Origin: Pseudomonas cichorii
Lineage (GTDB): Bacteria; Pseudomonadota; Gammaproteobacteria; Pseudomonadales; Pseudomonadaceae
Assembly: GCF_018343775.1 (NCBI RefSeq)
Contig: NZ_CP074349.1
Coordinates: forward strand, 3,276,001 to 3,340,000
DNA: 64,000 nucleotides
Reading direction: 5' to 3'
Under the pieces are notes generated by a model that worked only from the letters and a program-made list of their open reading frames with translations, made no database searches and was not told the DNA's origin. Below are positions 1 through 7,908 of the stretch, piece by piece (position 1 is the first letter of the stretch; the number at the start of each line of letters is the position of its first letter). A program made the position numbers and the translations under genes.

Positions 1-173
1 ATGTAACCAACCAGTTGGCGCCGGACAAACAGCAGACCGTGGACCTTGTCTACCGCTTCTGCCGGGCTGCCAGCCATAACGCAGTGACCGCCGCCGAACG
101 GACCTTGCGCAACGCAATCACCGACAAAGGCCTTGCCTACCTGAAGACGCTGATCAATCAAGTGAATGCCTGA
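1..173 (+). CDS. C-terminal fragment of an unidentified protein
   Basis: An open frame enters from the left edge and stops with TGA at 171-173, giving about 56 C-terminal residues that end in LKTLINQVNA. Codon use is Pseudomonas-like (GC-rich third positions). The fragment is helical in appearance with no cysteine-rich or catalytic motif that I recognise. It is followed by a strong inverted repeat that probably marks the transcript end. I cannot name the family; the start lies outside the window. Confidence 0.5.
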   Translation, partial: VTNQLAPDKQQTVDLVYRFCRAASHNAVTAAERTLRNAITDKGLAYLKTLINQVNA

Positions 174-192
174 CGGTATCCGCGTCCCCCTT

Positions 193-221
193 CCTGAGCC
201 CTGCGTCGAGCAGGGCTCAGG
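193..221. terminator. 11-bp inverted repeat after the partial gene
   Basis: CCTGAGCCCTG (193-203) and CAGGGCTCAGG (211-221) pair perfectly across a 7-base loop, 20 bases after the stop codon. There is no T run on the + strand, so it is either a weak intrinsic terminator or an mRNA 3' stabilising hairpin. Confidence 0.55.
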
Positions 222-319
222 CATCAAAGAATACTGTACACAGCGTTTCATAGATCCAGATCAATAAACCCGGCAGGCAAGGCGATTACCGTTCGCGACT
301 TTTTGCGACCGACACCGCC

Positions 320-1642
320 ATGACACCCTTTACCCCGGAACTGCTCGCCCCCGCTGGTACCCTGAAAAACATGCGGTATGCCTTCGCCTACGGAGCCGAT
401 GCGGTCTATGCCGGCCAGCCGCGCTACAGCTTGCGGGTGCGTAACAACGAATTCGATCACGCCAACCTGGCACTCGGCATCAACGAGGCTCAGGCTCAAG
501 GCAAGCGTTTCTACGTCGTGGTGAACATCGCACCGCACAACGCCAAGCTCAAGACCTTCCTCAAAGACCTTGAACCCGTAATCGCCATGGCTCCAGACGC
601 GCTGATCATGTCCGACCCCGGCCTGATCATGCTGGTACGCAAGCACTTCCCGCAGATGCCGATTCACCTGTCGGTGCAAGCCAACACCGTGAACTGGGCC
701 AGCGTCGAGTTCTGGCAACAGCAGGGCCTGAGCCGGATCATCCTGTCTCGCGAGCTGTCCCTGGAAGAAATCGACGAAATCCGCCAGCAGGTTCCTGCCA
801 TGGAGCTGGAAGTATTCGTCCACGGCGCGCTGTGCATGGCCTATTCCGGCCGCTGCCTGTTGTCGGGCTACCTCAACAAGCGTGACGCCAACCAAGGCAG
901 TTGCACCAACGCCTGCCGCTGGAAATATTCTGCGCAAGAAGCCACGGAAAACCCGCTTGGCGACATTGTGCAAGTCTATGAGCCCGAACCGACCCTGAGC
1001 GCAGGCGCGCCGACCGATCAGGTGTTCCTGTTGCAGGAAAACAATCGCCCGGATGAGCTGATGCCCGCCTTCGAGGACGAACACGGCACCTACATCATGA
1101 ACTCCAAAGACCTGCGCGCTGTACAGCATGTCGAGCGCCTGACCCGCATGGGCGTGCATTCATTGAAAATCGAAGGCCGGACCAAATCCCACTTCTATTG
1201 CGCCCGCACTACACAGGTCTACCGCCGGGCAATCGACGACGCCGTAGCCGGCCGCGAATTCGACCGCAGCCTGATGACCGATCTGGAATCCCTGGCCCAT
1301 CGCGGCTACACCGAAGGCTTCCTGCGCCGCCATGTCCACGACGAATACCAGAACTACCAGAACGGCAGCTCGGTTTCAGAACGACAGCAGTTCGTCGGCG
1401 AACTGACCGGCGAACGCCGCGACGGGCTGGCCGAAGTCCGGGTCAAGAATCGCTTCAGCCTCGGCGACCCTATGGAACTGATGACACCCAGGGGCAACTT
1501 CCACTTTGACTTGCAGCAGTTGCAGAACGCCAAAGGAGAAGCCATCGAAACCGCGCCCGGGGACGGGCATACGGTGTACTTGCCTATTCCCATTGAGGTG
1601 GACTTGGGGTTTGGGTTGTTGATGCGAGATGTGGGAGGTTGA
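320..1642 (+). CDS. trhP: tRNA 5-hydroxyuridine synthesis protein TrhP (YegQ, peptidase U32 family)
   Basis: The 440-residue protein matches the length and layout of YegQ/TrhP, which with a prephenate-derived cofactor hydroxylates U34 of tRNAs on the way to cmo5U/mcmo5U. The N-terminus ELLAPAGTLKNMRYAFAYGA and the U32 signature around residues 162-180 (EVFVHGALCMAYSGRC) are clear. Cysteines 172, 179, 195 and 199 are the conserved set proposed to hold an Fe-S cluster in this family. Despite the peptidase name, no proteolytic role is implied. The ATG at 320 has no good Shine-Dalgarno, but it aligns with the family start. The gene stands alone between a hairpin and a REP element. Confidence 0.93.
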   Translation: MTPFTPELLAPAGTLKNMRYAFAYGADAVYAGQPRYSLRVRNNEFDHANLALGINEAQAQGKRFYVVVNIAPHNAKLKTFLKDLEPVIAMAPDALIMSDPGLIMLVRKHFPQMPIHLSVQANTVNWASVEFWQQQGLSRIILSRELSLEEIDEIRQQVPAMELEVFVHGALCMAYSGRCLLSGYLNKRDANQGSCTNACRWKYSAQEATENPLGDIVQVYEPEPTLSAGAPTDQVFLLQENNRPDELMPAFEDEHGTYIMNSKDLRAVQHVERLTRMGVHSLKIEGRTKSHFYCARTTQVYRRAIDDAVAGREFDRSLMTDLESLAHRGYTEGFLRRHVHDEYQNYQNGSSVSERQQFVGELTGERRDGLAEVRVKNRFSLGDPMELMTPRGNFHFDLQQLQNAKGEAIETAPGDGHTVYLPIPIEVDLGFGLLMRDVGG

Positions 1643-1655
1643 GCGACAGTCTGGC

Positions 1656-1684
1656 GTGGGAGGGAGCTTGCTCGCGACGACGGC
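1656..1684. repeat. REP-type element, GTGGGAGGGAGCTTGCTCGCGA family
   Basis: The sequence beginning GTGGGAGGGAGCTTGCTCGC matches the classical extragenic REP of fluorescent pseudomonads, with an internal palindrome GAGCTTGCTC. It sits 14 bases after the trhP stop. It belongs to the same family as the pair at 11659-11749. Confidence 0.75.
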
Positions 1685-1729
1685 ATTGAAGGCGATACAT
1701 TTTTTGGATGTACCGCCCTCTCACTTGAT

Positions 1730-3535
1730 CTAAAGGGTTTTCATGTACTCGATCAACGCATAGCGCTCGTCATCGTTGAACGATGATGCACCATAGTCAT
1801 GACCTGCCTTCGAGTTCCCCGGTAAGGACGTATCGAAAGTGAAGGGGGCACCAGGCCCATTGGCATCGATAAAACCGACAGCCTTCGGATCGAACACAAT
1901 CGAGCCCGTCTTGAAACTCGAAGGACGTGCATCAGGGGGAAGCAGCAGATCATATAGCGTGCGTACCGAGCCGTTGTGCAGGTAAGGCGCTGTTGCCCAG
2001 ATGCCCGTCAATGGGCGCGCCTTGTAGGCAAGAGTCGGATACTCCTGAATATTCAGTGCATAGCAGGCCTGGAGTCGCTTGTTCTTTTCGGACGAGGCAA
2101 AGCTCAGCAAGGAGAAAGCGCTCTTGTGTACGACTCGTGGCGGTGACGGCTTGACATCCAGGTAATCCTTGAACGCCAGCTCAAGAAGGTCTTTCTTCTG
2201 GTTCAGCAATATTTCTCGTGCCGTTACGCCCAACTGTGTAACCAACGTCGTCTGATCGGTGACAACACCGTCGAATGTGTTGAGAAGCGCGCCCTTGAGC
2301 TTGCCAGGATCACTGATGAACTGGACCGCATTACAGGCCATCCAAGGGTCCGTATTGATGCTTTGAAGGCTTTCGGGCCTCGTACTGATAGGCGTCATCT
2401 GAGCGACGATCTTGCTTTTCAGATCATCGCGTGACAACGGTAAATGGCAGCTTGAACAATTGTTGTCGAACAGTCTGGCGCCCTGCTCCACCTTCACAGG
2501 ATCGATAGCTCCGAGTTTTTCAGGCCATTTCGGTGGTTTCAGGCGCTGCAACGTGCGCTCGAGCTGATCAAGGTTATCGATGCGCACGCTTGAAACAAAG
2601 CCCTTGAAAAGCGAATTTGAGCGAAAGGCCACATCACCGAAGACCCCCACGACTTCCGAGGCGTTGCGCGCAAGAGCGCCAACATCCAGGCCATCCGGAC
2701 CCAGTCGCTTGTTTGGAGCAACACCGTTCCATTGCACTTTATCGTGCTGGGAAGTGTTCCACAGGAACGGATAGCTGACGGGAGCATCCGAGGGATTGGG
2801 CGTTGGGTGTGGCGCACCATTGAGCTGCGCCACACGGTTGAGGATATGCCCCACAGCATCAACTCGGCCGGGGCCATACACCAGATCCGTCTTATAGAGC
2901 GATGCGCTTTTCTCAAGGAAAAGATTCAACTCATTCAGTGAACTGGACAGAAGCTGACGATTACCTTCGGTGTCGTCACCTGCAAGGACCTTTGCCGCAA
3001 AGCGATCAAATTTTTCATCATCACTCTGGGTGTCGATCAGCGCATCGCGGAAGGCATCAACAAACTTCTGGAAATCGGCATTGGTGGGGCCGCCCTGAAC
3101 TTCCCAGGTATGGCCACCGTAGGAAACATTGGCCGTGTGACAGGCCGCGCAGTTCATTCCCACCCAAGGTTCCTTGTCAGACTGGTTGCTCTTCCAGCGC
3201 AGGCGAGAAAACGTCAGGGACTTGTCACTGCCTTGATCGACCACAAACCCCAAGGGCAACCGATAACTCTTGTAGTCGAACTCCAGAGTACGCGGTGTAT
3301 AACCATACTTTTCAATATTCGCATCAGACATGAAAGGCACTTTCGAGCCTTTTATTTCCAAGGCCATCATCCAGCTCAGAGGAACCAGACGCGATCCTTG
3401 AGAAGTGTCCTGCCAGACTGCGAGATCTTTCGCACTCCAGTTTTGATCCAGACTGTACTCATCTGCCAGTACCACTGCCGATGTCAGACTTCCAACCCCA
3501 ATGCTTAATGCTGCCAACACAGACTTCACTGTCAT
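1730..3535 (-). CDS. RoxA/RoxB-like dihaem c-type cytochrome (MauG/CcpA superfamily), exported
   Basis: The protein is about 601 residues when started at the ATG at 3535. That start has AAGGA 9 bases upstream and yields a clean signal peptide (MTVKSVLAALSIGVG... cut near VVLA-DEY). Two haem-c motifs are visible: CAACH at 129-133 and CSSCH at 360-364. Length, spacing and the WMMALE and GGPTNA segments resemble RoxA-like dihaem oxygenases/peroxidases that cleave polyisoprenoid or unsaturated lipid substrates in the periplasm. Whether this one is an oxygenase or a peroxidase cannot be decided by eye. It is divergent from an MDR gene, with a shared 335-bp AT-rich control region carrying three copies of an octamer. 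Confidence 0.75.
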   Translation of the reverse strand: MTVKSVLAALSIGVGSLTSAVVLADEYSLDQNWSAKDLAVWQDTSQGSRLVPLSWMMALEIKGSKVPFMSDANIEKYGYTPRTLEFDYKSYRLPLGFVVDQGSDKSLTFSRLRWKSNQSDKEPWVGMNCAACHTANVSYGGHTWEVQGGPTNADFQKFVDAFRDALIDTQSDDEKFDRFAAKVLAGDDTEGNRQLLSSSLNELNLFLEKSASLYKTDLVYGPGRVDAVGHILNRVAQLNGAPHPTPNPSDAPVSYPFLWNTSQHDKVQWNGVAPNKRLGPDGLDVGALARNASEVVGVFGDVAFRSNSLFKGFVSSVRIDNLDQLERTLQRLKPPKWPEKLGAIDPVKVEQGARLFDNNCSSCHLPLSRDDLKSKIVAQMTPISTRPESLQSINTDPWMACNAVQFISDPGKLKGALLNTFDGVVTDQTTLVTQLGVTAREILLNQKKDLLELAFKDYLDVKPSPPRVVHKSAFSLLSFASSEKNKRLQACYALNIQEYPTLAYKARPLTGIWATAPYLHNGSVRTLYDLLLPPDARPSSFKTGSIVFDPKAVGFIDANGPGAPFTFDTSLPGNSKAGHDYGASSFNDDERYALIEYMKTL

Positions 3536-3870
3536 TTTCTCGATCCTTCGTGGCTGTCTCAAGGAACCGCAATCAGTGAGCGCATCGCCCGAATCCTCGA
3601 TTGGGCAGCCCCCTGATTGGCAGTGTAGATATTTTCCAAGCGAATGATGGCATTTTGTCGTAAGCCTTGGAATTGGACGGCCACTCCTGCTCTCACCCCC
3701 TCTGCGGACTCAGCGCCCAATCGCAAAACATTTTGATGTCGATCATAATCAAATAATTTGACCAAAAAGATTATGACCATCATCATAATCAGGCATTCAC
3801 ACCCAGTCAGCCTGACGAGAAAAGCGGCCTTCCGGATCGCCCGATTTCCAATTCACAGAGCCAAATCAAC
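3536..3870. other. Divergent intergenic region between the dihaem cytochrome and MDR genes
   Basis: This 335-base gap holds no convincing gene. A short frame at 3559-3786 on the minus strand lacks a ribosome binding site and recognisable sequence. The right half is AT-rich and carries the repeated octamer TCATAATC, so it probably holds both promoters. Confidence 0.6.
3743..3790. promoter_or_regulatory. Three copies of octamer TCATAATC (one inverted)
   Basis: TCATAATC occurs at 3743-3750 and 3783-3790, and its reverse complement GATTATGA at 3769-3776. The first two form an inverted pair around an AT-rich centre. Their position 80-130 bases upstream of the MDR start and about 210 bases upstream of the cytochrome start suggests a regulator binding region. 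The regulator is unknown. Confidence 0.4.
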
Positions 3871-4869
3871 ATGAAGGCATTTTTCATTGAGCGCTACGGC
3901 AAAAACAGCGGACGTTTTGCCGAGTTACCCGACCCGCAAGTGGGGCCCAACGACGTACTGGTTCAAGTGCATGCCACAAGCGTCAATCTTCTGGATTCCA
4001 AGATCAGGAAAGGTGAGTTCAAGCTGATCCTGCCGTATTCCTTTCCACTGGTGCTGGGCAACGACCTGGCTGGCGTTGTGGTTCGTACGGGGGCGGGTGT
4101 GCGGCACTTCAAGCCAGGTGATGAGGTTTATGCGCGCCCTCCCCAGGAGCGCATCGGCACCTTCGCCGAGCTTATCTGCGTCAAGGAAGATTCACTGGCC
4201 CTGAAACCCAAGAACATAAGCATGGAGGAAGCAGCCTCTGTCCCTTTGGTCGCTCTGACGGCCTGGCAGGTACTGGTCGAGACAGCCAGAGTAAAGAAAG
4301 GGCAGAAGGTACTTATACATGCCGGTTCAGGCGGCGTTGGAACCATCGCCATTCAGCTTGCCAAACACCTTGGAGCCTTTGTTGCCACAACGACCAGTAC
4401 GAGCAATGTCCAGTGGGTGAAAGCGCTGGGCGCGGACGTTGTCATCGATTACACGCAGCAAAGCTTCGAGAGCGAACTGCACGACTATGACGTCGTACTC
4501 AATAGCCTGGGCCCCGATGTTCTGGAAAGATCGCTCAAGGTTCTGAAGCCTGGTGGCCAGCTCATTTCCATCTCCGGGCCACCGACGCCCTTGTTCGCTG
4601 ACGAGCAGAAATTGTCCTGGGGACTAAAGCAGATCATGCGGGTTCTGAGCTATGGCATCAGAAAGAAAGCACGCGAATTCGACGTCAGCTATGCATTCGT
4701 TTTCATGCAGGCAAATGGTGCCCAACTGCGTGAAATCAGCACACTGATCGAATCCGGTGCAATCAAGCCGGTGATAGATCGGTCCTTCCCGTTAGAGTCG
4801 ACAGCAGAGGCTCTGAGTTATGTGGAACAGGGGCGCTCAAAAGGCAAGGTGGTCATTAACGTCAGGTAA
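3871..4869 (+). CDS. Zinc-independent MDR-family NAD(P)-dependent oxidoreductase (quinone oxidoreductase-like)
   Basis: This 332-residue cytosolic protein has the GroES-like N-terminal half (PDPQVGPNDVLVQVHATSVN) and a Rossmann nucleotide loop AGSGGVG at 151-157, followed by a GAxVVIDY segment. It lacks the structural-zinc cysteine cluster and the catalytic Cys/His-Glu pair, so it groups with quinone oxidoreductase/enone reductase-type MDR enzymes. These reduce alpha,beta-unsaturated carbonyls or quinones with NADPH. It is divergent from the dihaem cytochrome; a link between lipid-aldehyde or enone production and this reductase is possible but unproven. Confidence 0.85.
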   Translation: MKAFFIERYGKNSGRFAELPDPQVGPNDVLVQVHATSVNLLDSKIRKGEFKLILPYSFPLVLGNDLAGVVVRTGAGVRHFKPGDEVYARPPQERIGTFAELICVKEDSLALKPKNISMEEAASVPLVALTAWQVLVETARVKKGQKVLIHAGSGGVGTIAIQLAKHLGAFVATTTSTSNVQWVKALGADVVIDYTQQSFESELHDYDVVLNSLGPDVLERSLKVLKPGGQLISISGPPTPLFADEQKLSWGLKQIMRVLSYGIRKKAREFDVSYAFVFMQANGAQLREISTLIESGAIKPVIDRSFPLESTAEALSYVEQGRSKGKVVINVR

Positions 4870-4883
4870 ACGTACGCCCAACG

Positions 4884-5837
4884 TCAATCGTCCTGATTGG
4901 CCAGGACAGCCTCAGCGCTGTCCTTGGCTTTCACCTCTGGCACATACGAAAAACCTGCTGCCTCCCAGTCGCGCCAATCAGGGGTGAAGCCTGGTCGCCA
5001 AGGTGATGTGATAAGCCCTCTGGGGACGCATCGCCACATCCCTTTATCAAGCTCCACTTGCTTACACCAGAAGAGATGCACCGCTTCACCCTGCTCAATG
5101 GCGAGAGGCAAAAGGTTTTCCTCTCGCTCACCAGGTGCCGGATCCTGCTTCCAGTCCGCAAGCATGTTCTCTCGCACGAGTCTCAAACGCTCGGTCTGCA
5201 ACTTCAACAGGACGCCTGGCAGTTCCTCAAACCGACAGCCGGGACGTTTGCTTTCATCACCTACAAATCTGTTGAAGCCAATTGACTGCTTAGCCCCGGT
5301 CAAGGCATCCAGCTCACGTCCTGTACGCACATGAAAAGTCACCGCTCCCAGATCAAGGTCGTTTTCATTGAAACTTGAGTCGGAGTTGATATGCGCCAGG
5401 ATGTAGAACTGTGCGGGGAAAACCCGCTCGGAGAGGTTCTTGTCTTCCATGATGTTCCATCGGCAAGTCTTTTTGAGGCTCCAGTTCTGGGGAGACGCCG
5501 TACTCTTGATCTCCAGGGTCACGCCCCAAGTCAATTGCAGGTCAAACACATCACCATGGGGCTGTACTTGATAGTGCTTTTCAATGCTTCGAGTCAGGTC
5601 GCCGTCTTTGGGGTTATCAGTCGTCAGGGTTCTTACCGTATCCCCGACAATGTCGCCACACTTCGCGATCAGGCTCTTGGCAACCAGATACTCGATCAAC
5701 ACGCCACGCAAGACCGGCACATTCATATTGGAAAATGCCCAGCTCCAGAAATCACTGGCCGTGTAAGGAGTCGCTGCATCACCAAATGAAAACGTGGTTT
5801 GCGCTTCAAGAAATTTCTTCAGTTCCTCGGCCTGCAT
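4884..5837 (-). CDS. Orphan protein with PD-(D/E)XK nuclease-like core
   Basis: The preferred start is the ATG at 5837, which has AAAGGAG 4 bases upstream and gives 317 residues. In-frame ATGs at 5867 and 5924 and further frame up to 6044 have weaker ribosome sites. The segment VLIEYLVAK, then GDVFDLQL and LEIKST, reproduces the E...D...ExK order of PD-(D/E)XK phosphodiesterases. No methylase or other restriction partner is nearby. I recognise no named family. It could be a solitary restriction-like or repair nuclease, or a degenerate member. It lies between two MDR genes with no obvious functional link, and its irregular codon use suggests acquisition. Confidence 0.6.
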   Translation of the reverse strand: MQAEELKKFLEAQTTFSFGDAATPYTASDFWSWAFSNMNVPVLRGVLIEYLVAKSLIAKCGDIVGDTVRTLTTDNPKDGDLTRSIEKHYQVQPHGDVFDLQLTWGVTLEIKSTASPQNWSLKKTCRWNIMEDKNLSERVFPAQFYILAHINSDSSFNENDLDLGAVTFHVRTGRELDALTGAKQSIGFNRFVGDESKRPGCRFEELPGVLLKLQTERLRLVRENMLADWKQDPAPGEREENLLPLAIEQGEAVHLFWCKQVELDKGMWRCVPRGLITSPWRPGFTPDWRDWEAAGFSYVPEVKAKDSAEAVLANQDD

Positions 5838-6042
5838 AAAGCTCCTTTGCTGTTCGGGATAAAGCATCTGCTTTTGGTAATCCTGAATATAGGGCCATAA
5901 GCCATATTTCCAAGTACGTGGCATTATCCAATCTGGTTCATGTCGGCATGCGGATTTACGCAATATATCGATGGATTCTGCGCCTCTAGACTGATTCTCC
6001 TCAGCCCTCAAAGGGCTCATGTATTCATGAAAAGGAGAACTC

Positions 6043-7095
6043 ATGACCGTTAAAGCCTACGGTGCCTACGCTGGCGACAAGCCTCTCGAATCGCTGGAAA
6101 TCACCCGCCGCGCTCCAGGCCCCCACGATGTACAGGTCGATATCGCTTATTGCGGCATTTGCCATTCCGACCTGCATCAGGTGCGGGGCGAATGGGCCGG
6201 GACTCAATTTCCCTGCGTACCGGGCCACGAGATTGTCGGGCGTGTGTCCGCAATCGGCGAGCACGTAAAAGGCTTCCAGCAGGGTGACCTGGTCGGTATC
6301 GGTTGCATCGTCGACAGCTGCAAACACTGCGAAGAATGCGATTCGGGCCTCGAGAACTATTGCGACGGCATGATCGGCACTTATAACTTCCCGACTCCAG
6401 ACGCTCCCGGCTGGACACTTGGGGGTTACTCGGAGCAGATCGTGGTTCACGAGCGCTATCTGTTGCGTATCCGTCACCCGGCCGAACAACTCGCTGCCGT
6501 TGCACCGCTGCTGTGTGCGGGAATCACCACCTATTCGCCGCTGCGCCACTGGCAGGCTGGTCCCGGCAAGAAAGTCGGGATTGTCGGTATCGGAGGCCTT
6601 GGCCATATGGGCATCAAGCTGGCCCATGCCATGGGCGCACATGTGGTGGCTTTCACCACCTCCGAATCCAAGCGTGAAGCGGCGAAAGAGCTGGGCGCCG
6701 ATGAAGTCGTGATCTCGCGCAACGCCGAAGAAATGGCCTCCCATGCCAAGAGCTTCGACCTGATCATCAACACCGTGGCGGCACCCCACAGCCTTGATGA
6801 CTTCCTGGCGCTGTTGAAGCGTGACGGCACCCTGACGCTGGTCGGCGCGCCCGCCTCGCCACACCCGTCCCCCGAGGTATTCAACCTGATCTTCAAGCGG
6901 CGTTCGATCACCGGTTCCATGATCGGCGGTATCCCTGAAACCCAGGAAATGCTGGACTTCTGCGCCCGGCACAACATCGTCTCGGACATCGAGCTGATAC
7001 GTGCCGACCAGATCAACGAAGCCTATGAGCGCATGCTCAAGGGCGACGTCAAATACCGCTTCGTGATCGATAACACCACGCTGGCCAACGCCTGA
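6043..7095 (+). CDS. Zinc-dependent NADP alcohol dehydrogenase/aldehyde reductase (YahK/CAD family)
   Basis: The 350-residue protein begins with ATG after AAGGAG and a 5-base spacer. It carries Cys40 in CGICHSD, His62-Glu63 in PGHE and Cys158 for the catalytic zinc. The structural zinc is held by Cys93, 96, 99 and 107. The nucleotide loop VGIGGLG spans 181-187. This is the cinnamyl-alcohol-dehydrogenase-like group (YahK, AdhC) that mainly reduces aldehydes using NADPH. It precedes the molybdenum aldehyde oxidase operon by 220 bases, so reduction and oxidation of aldehydes may be paired here. Confidence 0.9.
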   Translation: MTVKAYGAYAGDKPLESLEITRRAPGPHDVQVDIAYCGICHSDLHQVRGEWAGTQFPCVPGHEIVGRVSAIGEHVKGFQQGDLVGIGCIVDSCKHCEECDSGLENYCDGMIGTYNFPTPDAPGWTLGGYSEQIVVHERYLLRIRHPAEQLAAVAPLLCAGITTYSPLRHWQAGPGKKVGIVGIGGLGHMGIKLAHAMGAHVVAFTTSESKREAAKELGADEVVISRNAEEMASHAKSFDLIINTVAAPHSLDDFLALLKRDGTLTLVGAPASPHPSPEVFNLIFKRRSITGSMIGGIPETQEMLDFCARHNIVSDIELIRADQINEAYERMLKGDVKYRFVIDNTTLANA

Positions 7096-7243
7096 TTCAG
7101 GGTATCAAGGCAACATGCCGGGACCTGTACATGGCCTCGGCGTGGGCGCAATCGAGGGCTATTAATCAATCCAGCTCATATAGCCTAGAAACCACACGCA
7201 CTTGAGGGTGTTCAAGAGCGTGCTAACGTTTCAGCAGTGTTAC

Positions 7244-7260
7244 GCAAGCGAAACGCTTGC
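7244..7260. promoter_or_regulatory. Short perfect hairpin upstream of the aldehyde oxidase operon
   Basis: GCAAGCG and CGCTTGC pair across an AAA loop, 57 bases before the start of the 2Fe-2S subunit gene. No T run follows. It could be a regulator site or a 5' leader hairpin; the evidence is only the symmetry. Confidence 0.25.
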
Positions 7261-7316
7261 TACCTGGCCCGCAAATAGCACCCAAGGGCATTCCCCCACG
7301 AGATGGCTGGATAATC

Positions 7317-7805
7317 ATGGAACTGCAGATTAACGATAAGACCTATCAGGTCCAGTCCGAAGGCGATACCCCGTTGCTGTGGGTCATTCGCGATGAGCTC
7401 GGGTTGACCGGAACCAAGTACGGCTGTGGCCTCGCTCAATGCGGGGCCTGTTCCGTGCTGATCGATGGCGTGGCTGCGCGTTCGTGCGTCGTGCCGGTCC
7501 AGGGCGTGATCGGGCGCAAGATCACCACGATCGAAGCCATCGAAGAAGATGACGTGGGCAAGCGAGTAGTCGCCGCCTGGGTCAAGCATCAGGTCCCGCA
7601 ATGTGGCTACTGCCAGTCCGGCCAGGTCATGGCTGCGACCTCATTGCTCAAGCAGGTCGCCCACCCTTCGGATGCAGAAATCGGCGCTGCGATGGTCAAC
7701 CTGTGCCGTTGTGGCACCTACAACTTCATCAATGCAGCAGTGCATGAAGTGGCTGGAGAAAAGGTCGCGCTGTTTGAACCGGCAGCGACTCCCGGCAAGT
7801 CCTGA
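7317..7805 (+). CDS. 2Fe-2S subunit of a molybdenum aldehyde/isoquinoline oxidoreductase (IorA-like)
   Basis: The start at 7317 (MELQINDKTY) fits the family; an upstream in-frame start would add about 20 non-conserved residues. The 162 residues contain a plant-ferredoxin-type cluster (Cys37, 42, 45, 57) and the second helical 2Fe-2S site (Cys96, 99, 130, 132) of the xanthine oxidase family. It passes electrons from the molybdenum site to the next carrier. It has no export signal of its own, so it probably travels with the Tat-exported large subunit. It forms an operon with the next two genes. Confidence 0.92.
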   Translation: MELQINDKTYQVQSEGDTPLLWVIRDELGLTGTKYGCGLAQCGACSVLIDGVAARSCVVPVQGVIGRKITTIEAIEEDDVGKRVVAAWVKHQVPQCGYCQSGQVMAATSLLKQVAHPSDAEIGAAMVNLCRCGTYNFINAAVHEVAGEKVALFEPAATPGKS

Positions 7806-7908
7806 GGACTGCACGAGGCACAGACCTCGGCATTGAGCTTCACCCATCGTGATCCAGAACCTGAGTGTGGATGCGTCTTGAAAGGGATGGAATCCAGAGG
7901 AAATCATA

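Noticed and set aside
248..1159. 303-codon frame opposite trhP
   Set aside because: Antisense shadow of a well-conserved gene in high-GC DNA; many similar long antisense frames occur across the window (for example 7840-9825, 33412-34623 and 57902-59404).
3559..3786. 75-codon minus-strand frame between the dihaem cytochrome and MDR genes
   Set aside because: No ribosome site, no family resemblance, and it overlaps the likely promoter region.
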